A stretch of 64,000 nucleotides of DNA from an uncultured Prevotellaceae bacterium. GTDB lineage: Bacteria > Bacteroidota > Bacteroidia > Bacteroidales > Bacteroidaceae. Positions 46,182 through 55,760 of this stretch are shown in pieces; position 1 is the stretch's first letter, and each line of letters begins with the position of its first letter. Below the pieces are notes generated by a model. It saw nothing but the letters and a program-made list of their open reading frames with translations. It was not told the DNA's origin and searched no databases. Location: NCBI GenBank assembly GCA_947167935.1, contig CAMVJU010000008.1:1-64000 (forward strand). The letters run 5' to 3'. Both the position numbers and the translations under genes were made by a program.

Positions 46182-49067
46182 TTACCTGCGGCGGCGATCA
46201 TTATTTCCCCATTTCTTATCGTAGCGGCCCTCGGTGTCGACCTTGCCGCCAAACATGTTCAGGCGGTAGCGCACGTGCAGCATGGCGTAGGAGTTGATGC
46301 TGTTGTAGCGGGTGTCGCTGCGCCCGTTGGCATTGACCCACCGCTCGTAGTTCGACTGCTGACCCAGCAGGTCGTAGAAGTTGAGGGCCACGACGAGCGT
46401 CTTCGACTTGAGGAAAGTCTTCGATATCTGACCGTTCCAGATGAGCTCGTTGGTGTTCGACGAGGGGTCGTTGTAGCCTCGGCGGCTGTTCTCATGCAGG
46501 TTGGTGGAGATCTCGAAGCCGCTGGGCAGTCGGAACATCACCTGTCCGCCATAGCTGAAGCGCCACGTGTCGAGGTCGGCGCTGGGCTGCAGCTCGTTGC
46601 GCGAGTGCTGGTAGTTGACGTTGCCGTCGATGGTCACCTCGAGCCAGTCGTTGCGGAAGCTGGCATTGAGGCGCTGGTTGAGGTTGGTGGTCTTCGTGGT
46701 GTTCTTTGCAGCATCAGCCATGTTCTGCGACACATAGCTCACATAGTGGTTGTAGCGCAGGCGAGTGTCGGAGCCTACGTTCCAGTGGGCTGTCGAGTCG
46801 ATGGCGGTGTTGAACGTGAAGCCTCCGTCGGCATTCCAGTTGCCATTGATGTTCTCAGGACGCGACTCGCTGCCGCCAGTCGCGGCGTTGTAGCGCACGA
46901 GGTTGGAGATGCTGTTGCGGATGTGGCGGTAGTTGGCATAGACCACGATGCTGCGCTTGTACTTCTGGATGTAGTTGTTGTAGTAGACATTCAGCGAGTT
47001 GGTGAACTGCGGCTTCAGACCCGGGTTACCCGACGTGATGTAGAGCGGGTTGGAGTCGTCGCGAATGTCGAGCAGCTGTGTGATGTCAGGCTGACGGGTG
47101 TCGCCGCGATAGTGCAGCCAAATGCTCTCCTGGTCGCTGAACTTGTAGTGGAAGTCAATCGTCGGGGTGAGGTTGACTACGTTGCGGATGGTGTCAACGT
47201 AGACGCCGCGATAGTCCTGAATGAAGTTCGAGTGCTGCGGCTGCACGAGGAAGCCCACGTTGTAGTCGTACTCCTCCTGATAGTGGCGCAGGGTGAGACG
47301 GATGTTGTGGGTGTAGTTCTTATACTCGGAATAGCGGCTGAGGTTCTTGTCGAGGTAGCCGTCAAGCGGATAGAGCGCGCCAAGCCAGGGATCCCACTCG
47401 CGATAGATAGGTGTGATGCCTGTGAAAGGATTCAAATCCATGTGGCTGAAGTCGTAGGTCTGGCGGTCACTCTTGTTCTGATTGTAGCGCATCTCGTAGT
47501 TGAACTGCAGGTGGGCGCCCTTCCATAGCGGCTCGCTGTAGAGGGCAGAGAGCACGTAGCCCTGATTGTCGCTGGGCGTAGTGTTGTAGCGCGAGGTGAA
47601 ATAGGTAGAGTCCTGTCCTGCGGCGTTCTTCACGCGGTGCAGCCACACCTCGTTGTTCGATGCATTGCGGTTGTCGTTGTCGCCCAGCGAGCCCTCAACG
47701 CGCAGGGTGACGTTGCGGCCACGCTGGTTGAGCTTGCGGTAGAACTGCAGCATGGCCCAGGCGTTCTTGCTTTCGCCGTAGCTGAGGCTGGCGCTACGGC
47801 TGTTGTTGACGAGATAGGGTGCCAAGGAGCCCAACGAGGCCAACGGGTCTTCAACGTAGAGGTAGGGGTCGTCGTCGAAGGTGGCGTTGGCCGAGGTAGA
47901 GGTACCGTCGTTGCTGCCGATGCTTCCGTTGGCACGCATGAGGATGTTGGTCAGCGTGTCGGGCTTCCACTCGAAGCGGATGTTGCCGTTCCAGTTGTCG
48001 CTGCGGGAATAGCTGTTAGAGCGGCTGTTCGAGAAGGTGCGCGAGGTCTGCGAGTAGAAATTCTCGCTGGCGTTCTCGTTGGCATTGTCGCCGTCGCGGT
48101 GGTTCCAGCGCACCGAGGCGTCCACCTTCAGCTTCTTTCCGTCGTCGTAGTTGAGGTTGGTGCCCAGCATCTTGCGGGCATTCAGTCCGCGGCGGTTCCA
48201 CCAACCGGCATTCTCCTCCTTGTTGTTCAGGTTGCCCATCAGCACGAAGCGCATCTTGTCGGTAAAGCTCGAACCCATACCACGTGAGGCATAGCGGTGC
48301 TTGGTACCTCCGGCGATGTCGAGGTTCGTCATGTAGCCGCGGTTCATGCCCTTCTTGATGGTAAAGTCAAGCACAGCCTGCTTGTTGCCGTCTTCGATGC
48401 CGGTGATGCGGGCCTGGTCGCTCTGCTGGTCGTAGAACTTCACGTTCTGGATAATCGAGACGGGCAGGTTCTTCAGCGCCGTCTCCACATCGCCCAGCAT
48501 AAACTCCTTGCCGTCGAGCAGAATCTTCTCAATTTTCTTGCCGTTGACGGTGATGTTGCCGTCCTCATCCACCTCGGCGCCAGGCATTCGCTTGATGAGT
48601 TCCTCAATGGGCGAACCCTCAGGCGTGCGGTAGGCATCAGGGTTGTAGACCAGCGTGTCCTTGCGCACGACAATCTGTGCCGCACGGCCTGTCACCACAG
48701 CCTCCTTCAGCGTGATGGCATCAGGCGAGAACATCAGGTCACCCAGATCCTGACTCTGGTTGCGCCGCAGCGTTACCTCGCGCTGCATCGTCTGATAGCC
48801 TACAAAGGAAAACTTCAAGCGGTAGGTGCCATTCGACGGGGCTTGCAGGCTGAAATTACCCTTCTCGTCAGAGATAGTACCACCTACGAAGGTGCTGTCA
48901 GGAGCAGCGAACAACTGTACGGTAACCAGCTGCACGGGCTCCTTGGTGTCTGCGTCCAGCAGCTGGCCGCTGATTGAGAGGGGTCTGTTCACCTCCTGGT
49001 CATCCATCTGCGCCTTGACAGAGAGCACCGAGACAAGGAAGAACAACAAGAAAAGAAGTCTGTTCAT
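46182..49067 (-). CDS. TonB-dependent-receptor-like outer membrane beta-barrel protein with carboxypeptidase-regulatory-like N-terminus
   Basis: SISGQLLDADTKEPVQLVTVQLFAAPDSTFVGGTISDEKGNFSLQAPSNGTYRLKFSFVGYQT; 961 aa, beta-barrel-type C-terminus. Confidence 0.87.
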   Translation of the reverse strand: MNRLLFLLFFLVSVLSVKAQMDDQEVNRPLSISGQLLDADTKEPVQLVTVQLFAAPDSTFVGGTISDEKGNFSLQAPSNGTYRLKFSFVGYQTMQREVTLRRNQSQDLGDLMFSPDAITLKEAVVTGRAAQIVVRKDTLVYNPDAYRTPEGSPIEELIKRMPGAEVDEDGNITVNGKKIEKILLDGKEFMLGDVETALKNLPVSIIQNVKFYDQQSDQARITGIEDGNKQAVLDFTIKKGMNRGYMTNLDIAGGTKHRYASRGMGSSFTDKMRFVLMGNLNNKEENAGWWNRRGLNARKMLGTNLNYDDGKKLKVDASVRWNHRDGDNANENASENFYSQTSRTFSNSRSNSYSRSDNWNGNIRFEWKPDTLTNILMRANGSIGSNDGTSTSANATFDDDPYLYVEDPLASLGSLAPYLVNNSRSASLSYGESKNAWAMLQFYRKLNQRGRNVTLRVEGSLGDNDNRNASNNEVWLHRVKNAAGQDSTYFTSRYNTTPSDNQGYVLSALYSEPLWKGAHLQFNYEMRYNQNKSDRQTYDFSHMDLNPFTGITPIYREWDPWLGALYPLDGYLDKNLSRYSEYKNYTHNIRLTLRHYQEEYDYNVGFLVQPQHSNFIQDYRGVYVDTIRNVVNLTPTIDFHYKFSDQESIWLHYRGDTRQPDITQLLDIRDDSNPLYITSGNPGLKPQFTNSLNVYYNNYIQKYKRSIVVYANYRHIRNSISNLVRYNAATGGSESRPENINGNWNADGGFTFNTAIDSTAHWNVGSDTRLRYNHYVSYVSQNMADAAKNTTKTTNLNQRLNASFRNDWLEVTIDGNVNYQHSRNELQPSADLDTWRFSYGGQVMFRLPSGFEISTNLHENSRRGYNDPSSNTNELIWNGQISKTFLKSKTLVVALNFYDLLGQQSNYERWVNANGRSDTRYNSINSYAMLHVRYRLNMFGGKVDTEGRYDKKWGNNDRRRR

Positions 49068-49107
49068 AGAAATCTAATCGTCCAATTTTATTTGCTTGAT
49101 TGGTGGG

Positions 49108-49611
49108 TTAGTGCACGAATTTCAAGATGAGCCAGGCTCCGATGACCTGAAGCAGCAGGCCAGGCCAGCCAATGGTAAAGTCGGCAATGGTGGCTTCAAT
49201 ACCGCCGGTAAGGGCGAACTCGCCCAGACAACCGATGGCCTTGCTCACAAGGATGACGCCGATGAGCAGCGGCAGGCTGACGGTCTTGAAGTGTTGTGCA
49301 GCCAGTCCGGCAACCATTGCGAGGATGACGAGCTTCAGCGTCATCACCTGCAGCACGTCCCAAGCGGGCAAACCCGTAATCAGATGATTCACTAACGGCG
49401 AGAGCACGGCGGCCAGCAGGCCCGTCTTCCAGCCGAACTTATACGCTCCAGCGAGGATGACCAGCGACAGCGGCGAGAAGATGACGCCGCCCTGCGGGAT
49501 GAGGTGGAACAATTGAGGCAGCACCAGGTTGCAGGCCACGAATATCGTTGCCCAGAGGTAGGTCTTCACCTCGTCATAATTCAATGTGTACAGTCTTACA
49601 GTTGTTTCCAT
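49108..49611 (-). CDS. ECF transporter S component-like membrane protein
   Basis: 167 aa, ~5-6 TM; LSLVILAGAYKFGWKTGLLAAVLSPLVNHLITGLPAWDVLQVMTLKL. Confidence 0.65.
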   Translation of the reverse strand: METTVRLYTLNYDEVKTYLWATIFVACNLVLPQLFHLIPQGGVIFSPLSLVILAGAYKFGWKTGLLAAVLSPLVNHLITGLPAWDVLQVMTLKLVILAMVAGLAAQHFKTVSLPLLIGVILVSKAIGCLGEFALTGGIEATIADFTIGWPGLLLQVIGAWLILKFVH

Positions 49612-49649
49612 TTTTGTTGATATTTTTTACGTTTTCGTTTTCGTCTTCG

Positions 49650-51509
49650 TTAGAAACTTAGGCTAATGCCGCCCATAAATGTGGCGCGGGGCATAGGATA
49701 GCCAAGGTTTATTTCGTACTTCTGTGCCAAGAGATTCTCACCACGTGCCCAGAGGCTGAGGTAGCGGGTAGCAGCGTAAGTGATGGAGGCGCTCAGCAGG
49801 CTGAAGTCTTCGGTGGTCGCGTTCTCACCTACGGAGGTATAAAGATTCTTGACATACTGCAGGCCCAGGGTGGCGAGCCACTTGCCGTTATGGTAGTTGA
49901 TACCAAGATAGTCCATCTGCTCAGGCGCGGCAATTACCTTGTTCTTCATGTGAAGGAACGAGTAGTTGTAGGTGGCGCTGAAATGACGGCTGAGGGGATA
50001 TTTCATCTCCAGCTCGATGCCGTAGTTCTCAATCTCGCCCGTATTCACGTTCTTGCGGTTGACGGTCTGAATCATGTTGTCGCCCTTGATGTAGAAGAGG
50101 TTGACGCCATAGGTCAGATTATACTTGCGATGGCGCCACGAAAGCTCATAGTTCCACAAACGCTCAGGCTCCAGCTCAGTATTCGAGGGCGGATAGAGGT
50201 ACATCTCACGCATCGTGGGATTGCGGAAGCCCTTGCTGGCCATCGCCTTGATCTCGCCCGTCTTGACAGGTCGCACAACGACGCCACCCTGCGGAACGAA
50301 CTCCGTACCCGTGATGCTGTGGTGGTCTACACGAGCACCGACATCAACGGTCAGCCAGTCAAAGAGATTCTGACGGAAATCCACATAGCCGGCAATCTCG
50401 TTGCGATAGGACTTGCCGCTCTGCTTGTTCGGTGTGTCCAGCACGGCGCCAGTCTCCTTCGAGGTGTAGTAGGCATTGCCGTAGATGTGCATATAATCCA
50501 CGCCGACGGTCAGGCGATTGCCCTCAAAGAGCTGTGCACTCTGATACCAGCTGACACCCGTCAAGGCATCCTTCGAGCGGAAATAGCGGGCAGTAGGCTT
50601 TGTTGGGTCGTTGGTGCCGTCATCAATCTTATGGCGGCCGAAGTTCGAATAGACGCTCAGCGCACCGTTGGTCTTGCCGTAATGATTCTCAACGGCGGCA
50701 GAGACGACACCACGGGTAATCCACTGGTCGGCATCGTAGAGTGGCGACGTCACGGCTCCAGGATAAGAAGCATTGAAGTGGGTGATATCGGCATCGACGT
50801 AGGTATTCCAGTGGTCGTTGAGATCGTAGCCCAGCTTCACATAACCGCCATATTGCTCAAAGCCCATACGCGGGCGGTGGTTGTCGGTGCGGTTGTACTG
50901 CGCCGAAACGGTACTGCTAAACTTGCCGCTGCGCACCTGGTTCGTGGCCTCCGTCTGCACGGTGCCGTAGCTGCCTGCGCCCAGCGTCACGTTTGTCGTG
51001 ATGCCATCATGACCTACCGGATGGCGGGTTACGATATTCATCACGCCGCCCATAGCATTGCTGCCGTAGAGCACACTTGCAGGACCACGCAGTACCTCTA
51101 CACGCTCGGCCATCAACGTCTGATAGCTGTCGCTGATAGGATGGCCATAGATGCCCTGATACTGCGGATGGCCGTCGATGAGCACCATCAGCTGGCCGGC
51201 GCCACCTGTGATGCCACGTAGATTGATGCCGCCTGCAGCACCCGTCGACACGCCGTAGCCCATCATCGAGCGAGAGGTAACAAACAATCCAGGCACCTCT
51301 TGCATCACGGTAGGCAGAATACTTGCCTGATGTTGCTCGGTCAGTTTCTCACGATTGATGACTGTTACCGTCATCGGCAGGTGGCGCACGTCTACCGCAT
51401 TGCGTGTACCCGTTACTACTACTTCATCCAGCGAAAGCGTGTCTGCTGTCTGGGCCTGTGCAAACATTGCCGACAGTCCCATGAATGACAAGCATAGAAT
51501 CTTTCTCAT
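49650..51509 (-). CDS. TonB-dependent receptor (BtuB/FepA-like size)
   Basis: TLSLDEVVVTGTRNAVDVRHLPMTVTVINREKL; INLRGITGGAGQLMVLIDGHPQYQGIYG; RVEVLRGPASVLYGSNAMGGVMNIVTR. Confidence 0.93.
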   Translation of the reverse strand: MRKILCLSFMGLSAMFAQAQTADTLSLDEVVVTGTRNAVDVRHLPMTVTVINREKLTEQHQASILPTVMQEVPGLFVTSRSMMGYGVSTGAAGGINLRGITGGAGQLMVLIDGHPQYQGIYGHPISDSYQTLMAERVEVLRGPASVLYGSNAMGGVMNIVTRHPVGHDGITTNVTLGAGSYGTVQTEATNQVRSGKFSSTVSAQYNRTDNHRPRMGFEQYGGYVKLGYDLNDHWNTYVDADITHFNASYPGAVTSPLYDADQWITRGVVSAAVENHYGKTNGALSVYSNFGRHKIDDGTNDPTKPTARYFRSKDALTGVSWYQSAQLFEGNRLTVGVDYMHIYGNAYYTSKETGAVLDTPNKQSGKSYRNEIAGYVDFRQNLFDWLTVDVGARVDHHSITGTEFVPQGGVVVRPVKTGEIKAMASKGFRNPTMREMYLYPPSNTELEPERLWNYELSWRHRKYNLTYGVNLFYIKGDNMIQTVNRKNVNTGEIENYGIELEMKYPLSRHFSATYNYSFLHMKNKVIAAPEQMDYLGINYHNGKWLATLGLQYVKNLYTSVGENATTEDFSLLSASITYAATRYLSLWARGENLLAQKYEINLGYPMPRATFMGGISLSF

Positions 51510-51523
51510 ATTTCAATTTATAA

Positions 51524-52552
51524 TTAGTCCATTGGATAATGCACGCCCCACTTCTGACGTAGACCGTCCATCAGCTGCATGATGTAAAGCGTCTCGGCGT
51601 GGGGCATCTCGCGGGGTTCAAGCAGACCGTCGATGAGCGCCTGTCGGCAGGCGAGGAACTGGTATTCGTAGCCCGTGATCTGCTGCGGCACGCGGATGGT
51701 CTCGATGTAGGTGCGGTCGGGGCCGTTCACAGTTATCGTCTGCGGATTGTTGATATTGTCTATGATGAGGTTACCCTCCGTTCCTGCGATGACACCGATA
51801 TTGTCGCCCACGCAAGCCGCACTCGACTGTAGGTTACAAAGCATTCCATCGGCGAGCACAAGGGTCATCGCGTTTGTCAAGTCCATACCTGTAGCCGACT
51901 TCACACACGTGCCGTCAATGCTGACGATATCGGCAGGGAAGAACATCCTTGCGAAATTGAGCGCATAGACGCCGAGGTCGAGCAATGCGCCACCACAGAG
52001 GTCGGGCCGCATGATGCGCGGCTTGTCGCCCATCGAGTAGCCCAAAGTGGCGGTGACAAGTCGCGGCTGACCGATGCGTCCCTCAGCAATTAGATTGCGG
52101 ACGATGCCGACGGCTGGCTGGTAGCGCGTCCAAATGGCCTCAGCAATAAAGACCTTCTGCTCATGTGCCAAGTCAAGAATCTCCTTCGTCTGTCGGGCGT
52201 TGGCCATAAAAGCTTTCTCAACGAGACAAGGCTTTCCTGCCAATATGGCCTCCTTCGTCACGTCGTAGTGATGAGAGTGCGGTGTGCCGATATATACAAG
52301 GTCGACATCGGGGTCGGCAATCAGCTTGCTGTATGAGCCGTATGCCTTCTTGATGCCCCATTTCGCAGCGAAAGCATCCGCCGTATCTTGCGAGCGGGAG
52401 CCCACAGCGTAGGCCTCGCAGTTGGAGGGGATTTGTTCACAGTTGGAGGGGATTTGCAATCCCCGACTCAATCCATTCAATGTGATGGTCGCCTTCTCAG
52501 CTATCCATCCTGTACCGATAATACCGACACGCATCGTTCCGTCCTGTTTCAT
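51524..52552 (-). CDS. Gfo/Idh/MocA family oxidoreductase
   Basis: MRVGIIGTGWIAEKATITLNGL; VDLVYIGTPHSHHYDVTKEAILAGKPCLVEKAF. Confidence 0.93.
   Translation of the reverse strand: MKQDGTMRVGIIGTGWIAEKATITLNGLSRGLQIPSNCEQIPSNCEAYAVGSRSQDTADAFAAKWGIKKAYGSYSKLIADPDVDLVYIGTPHSHHYDVTKEAILAGKPCLVEKAFMANARQTKEILDLAHEQKVFIAEAIWTRYQPAVGIVRNLIAEGRIGQPRLVTATLGYSMGDKPRIMRPDLCGGALLDLGVYALNFARMFFPADIVSIDGTCVKSATGMDLTNAMTLVLADGMLCNLQSSAACVGDNIGVIAGTEGNLIIDNINNPQTITVNGPDRTYIETIRVPQQITGYEYQFLACRQALIDGLLEPREMPHAETLYIMQLMDGLRQKWGVHYPMD
52419..52464. repeat. 21-nt-period direct repeat plus palindrome, in frame in the oxidoreductase gene
   Basis: cagttggaggggatttg at 52419-52435 and 52440-52456; ggggatttgcaatcccc at 52448-52464; encodes QIPSNCEQIPSNCE. 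Confidence 0.85.
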
Positions 52553-52561
52553 CGTCTCGTT

Positions 52562-54661
52562 TTATTTGTTGGTTTCTAATGTCCATTCGTCACGCCAACG
52601 CACGACGGGCTTGCCGTCCTCGAACTCAACGGGGAGCCAGATGTAGCGGGCGTCGATGGGATGATTGGGACGCCAGATGTCAGCCATAAAGATGTATCCC
52701 ACCTCTTGCTTCTCACCTCTCACCACTAAGACAAACGTGCTCTGCCCCTCAAAAGTTTTATCAGCCTTCGGACCGCGGCACGGATTCGGATGCTGCGTCC
52801 AAGGTCCCCAGATGCTCGGTGCAGAGAACATGCGGGCCTCGTTGGGTGCCCAGCCGGTGCAGCCTGAGGTGATCATCCAGTAGGTGCCGTCGTGCTTGAA
52901 GATGGCGGGTGCCTCGTTCTGACCGCCAGGAGCCACGCGAGTGTAACGGCCGGTATGATGCAGGTAGTCGCCTGTCAGCTCGGCAATATGCAGCGTGTAA
53001 TTCTCTTCCGACGAGAAGATGTGATAGGCTTTGCCGTCATCATCGACGAAGAGTGTCATATCTCGCGACATTTGGCCAGGATTGAAGTCACGCTTCAGAT
53101 ATTCATCGAAATCCAAAGGTGAGCCTTCTTCAGGCCATGTGCCGGCATTAGCCCGCTGCGAGTAAAGGAATTTGTACGGTCCCTCAGGACGGTCGGCCAC
53201 AGCCACGCCATAGCGGGCGGCATTATAGCCCTGCCCCTTCAGTTCGAGGTGGAACCACATGCAGAACTTTTTCGTCACAGGATTATAGATGACCTTTGGG
53301 CGCTCCAGGATGCAGCCGCGCTCAATGTCGGAGTCCGTAGTCGCGCCTCGTCTCCCCCATCTGCGCTGCCCGTCCTGTCCAGGTGCCGGATCGGTGACGC
53401 TCAACGCCACACCGCAGTTGCGCCAGTTTACCAGGTCTTTCGACGAATAGCACATCACGCCAACCAGCGCATCGCTGGTGCGTTCGTCTTTGTGCTCGCC
53501 AAACCAATAATAGGTGTCGTTGTATTTTAGGATGCCGCCTCCGTGAGCGTTGATGTGGCGTCCGTCAGTATCATACCACAGCTCGCCACTACGGATAGTC
53601 TTCGGCTTCTTCTGCTGTGACTCCCAATAGTTCTCCAAGCGCTTCGCCTCAGCCTTCGTGATGTGGATGACTGAACCATGCTTGGGTGACTCAAAATTGG
53701 TCAGCTTCATTTTTCCTTCATTAAAATGGCCCAGCGGCGTAAACGTCTTGAAATCTGAGGTCTCTACGAAGCCGAAGTTGTTGGGACGGATGCTGTAAAT
53801 ATCATACATGATGACCCACTTATTCTGGCCGATACGCTTCCACACATTGGGAGCCTCGCAGGCGCCGTTTTCCGCATCAATCTGTTCCGGATGGAAGTCG
53901 TCGAAATGGTTGATGCGGTCTGAGATCATGTACTTAATGCCCGCAGGATTGTCCTGCGACACGTAGGTCATGAAGTAGCGTCCGTCGGGCATCGGACAGA
54001 TGTCAGCATCAAGCACCTGCGTGGTCTCGTCGGGATACTCAAAGAGTAACTGCGGCTCGGTCTCCAGCGTGGTGAAGTCCTCGTCGGCATAGCTGTAATA
54101 GAGCTTCGTACGACCGCCGGCCTGCTGACGGATGGTGAAATACACCATCGGCTTACCCGTCTGCGGGTCCCAAATGGTCTGCGGTGCCCAGGCGCAACCT
54201 ATCTCGCCGAACCGCTCGGGAAACAGTTTGTCAATGCGGGCAACGTGGTGTGTCCAATGTATCAGGTCGTCTGACGCCATCAGCACCAGCCCTCGGTTGT
54301 TACCCCAGCCGAACTCGTCGGGACGCTCCCACTGTGTGGTGCGGATTCCCTTCTGTTTTCCCATGATGTGCAGGTCGGTCATCGCGATGTAGAACTTCCC
54401 GTTGGGTGCGCGATAGATGTGCGGATCGCGGATGCCGTGCTGCTCGGCGATGCTGTCGCCACTAATTATTGGCTCGCCGTTGTTCACTGCCGTAAAGGTG
54501 TAGCCATCGTAGCTGATGGCCATGAACAGACCGTGTGTCGGGTCGCTGAAAAACGTGAACAGATAGGCGCCCATATCCTTCTCAGTAAGGGTGCGCTTGG
54601 GTTTTGCAACCATCGGAAAAGCCAGCAGGGCAGCAAGGATGATGAATAACAGTCGTTTCAT
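52562..54661 (-). CDS. Large GH43-family glycoside hydrolase (tandem five-bladed-propeller-like halves)
   Basis: IRDPHIYRAPNGKFYIAMTDLHIMG; second half YDTDGRHINAHGGGILKYNDTYYWFGEHKDE; NEAPAIFKHDGTYWMITSGCTGW. Confidence 0.85.
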   Translation of the reverse strand: MKRLLFIILAALLAFPMVAKPKRTLTEKDMGAYLFTFFSDPTHGLFMAISYDGYTFTAVNNGEPIISGDSIAEQHGIRDPHIYRAPNGKFYIAMTDLHIMGKQKGIRTTQWERPDEFGWGNNRGLVLMASDDLIHWTHHVARIDKLFPERFGEIGCAWAPQTIWDPQTGKPMVYFTIRQQAGGRTKLYYSYADEDFTTLETEPQLLFEYPDETTQVLDADICPMPDGRYFMTYVSQDNPAGIKYMISDRINHFDDFHPEQIDAENGACEAPNVWKRIGQNKWVIMYDIYSIRPNNFGFVETSDFKTFTPLGHFNEGKMKLTNFESPKHGSVIHITKAEAKRLENYWESQQKKPKTIRSGELWYDTDGRHINAHGGGILKYNDTYYWFGEHKDERTSDALVGVMCYSSKDLVNWRNCGVALSVTDPAPGQDGQRRWGRRGATTDSDIERGCILERPKVIYNPVTKKFCMWFHLELKGQGYNAARYGVAVADRPEGPYKFLYSQRANAGTWPEEGSPLDFDEYLKRDFNPGQMSRDMTLFVDDDGKAYHIFSSEENYTLHIAELTGDYLHHTGRYTRVAPGGQNEAPAIFKHDGTYWMITSGCTGWAPNEARMFSAPSIWGPWTQHPNPCRGPKADKTFEGQSTFVLVVRGEKQEVGYIFMADIWRPNHPIDARYIWLPVEFEDGKPVVRWRDEWTLETNK

Positions 54662-54668
54662 TGTATTG

Positions 54669-55658
54669 TCATTGTTTGATTTTCAGTTTGTCGCCGCTCA
54701 GGTCTACCTCAAACAGGTGCGGGATGCGGACGGTTCGCCCTCGGGCATCCTTCGAGTGATGGTGTACCGACATCATCCACTGGCCGTCGAAGCGCTGGAA
54801 GAGCATCGAGTGGCCGTAGCCCGGCGGTGTGATGGGCTCAGGCTCCTGCGTCCAAGGGCCGTCGAGGGTGCCGCTCTCGCTATAGGCCACCCCCTGCGTG
54901 TAAACGTCAAACACCCACGATGTCCAAAGCATACCCAGACGGCCAGTCACCGTACGGAAGAGATAGGGACCGTCGGTCACCTTGTTCCAAGTGATTTCGC
55001 CCTGATCATTCTTCTCGCGGCTCCAAGGCGAATCGCTGGCGCGGAAAAGGACTTTCGGCTCACCTACGGTACCGCTGAGGTCGGGCTTCAGCTCAATTTT
55101 CTCTATCGTGCCGTTCCAGTTCTGCAGCCACTCGCCGCAGAACACCATGTACGACTTGCCGTCTTTGTCTTTCCAGTAGGTGCCGTCAAGCGTCGGTCGG
55201 TCGGCGGGCAGATAGGCAGCATCGCCAAAAGCACGATAAGGCCCCATCGGATTGTCGGCACGTAATACTTGAGAGGCGCGACGTTCGATGACGTTGCCGC
55301 GTACTGTATCTATTTTGACTGCCTGGTTCGTAAACGTGCCAAAATAGTAGTACCATTCGTCGCCCGTCTGGTGTAACTCGGCTGCCCAAATCATCGGACG
55401 TGGGCCCATCCATGAATCGGCCTCAAATTCCGTCACACGGAAGGGACCCTCCCAAAGATTCAGGTCGGTGCTACGCCACATCATCCCGCCCGTGCCCGTC
55501 ATATAGTACATCTGTGTCTTCTGGTCAGCCAGAATTGCTGGGTCACTCAGCCGGATGGAGTCGAGCGGCACGTCCTTCCGCATACGCAAACCTCGTTGCG
55601 CAGAGGTCGTCAACGACCCCAGCACCGCCAATAGGCAGATTATCAGCAGTCTCTTCAT
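54669..55658 (-). CDS. GH43-family glycoside hydrolase
   Basis: RLSDPAILADQKTQMYYMTGTGGMMWRSTDLNLWEGP; WAAELHQTGDEWYYYFGTF; internal MKRLLIICLLAVLG start chosen. Confidence 0.82.
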   Translation of the reverse strand: MKRLLIICLLAVLGSLTTSAQRGLRMRKDVPLDSIRLSDPAILADQKTQMYYMTGTGGMMWRSTDLNLWEGPFRVTEFEADSWMGPRPMIWAAELHQTGDEWYYYFGTFTNQAVKIDTVRGNVIERRASQVLRADNPMGPYRAFGDAAYLPADRPTLDGTYWKDKDGKSYMVFCGEWLQNWNGTIEKIELKPDLSGTVGEPKVLFRASDSPWSREKNDQGEITWNKVTDGPYLFRTVTGRLGMLWTSWVFDVYTQGVAYSESGTLDGPWTQEPEPITPPGYGHSMLFQRFDGQWMMSVHHHSKDARGRTVRIPHLFEVDLSGDKLKIKQ

Positions 55659-55760
55659 CACAATAAAAGTTAAGTCTGTTCTCAAATGGTTTGCAAATTT
55701 ACGCATTTATTTGGAATTACTACCATATTCCGTTGGAAATTAACTATTATTTGATTCTCA

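Noticed and set aside
46143-47528. 461-aa + strand ORF opposite the outer membrane protein gene
   Set aside because: Antisense shadow ORF of Val/Ala-rich composition; the - strand gene is clearly real.
49890-51221. 443-aa + strand ORF opposite the TonB receptor
   Set aside because: Antisense shadow ORF; TonB plug and barrel motifs are on the - strand.
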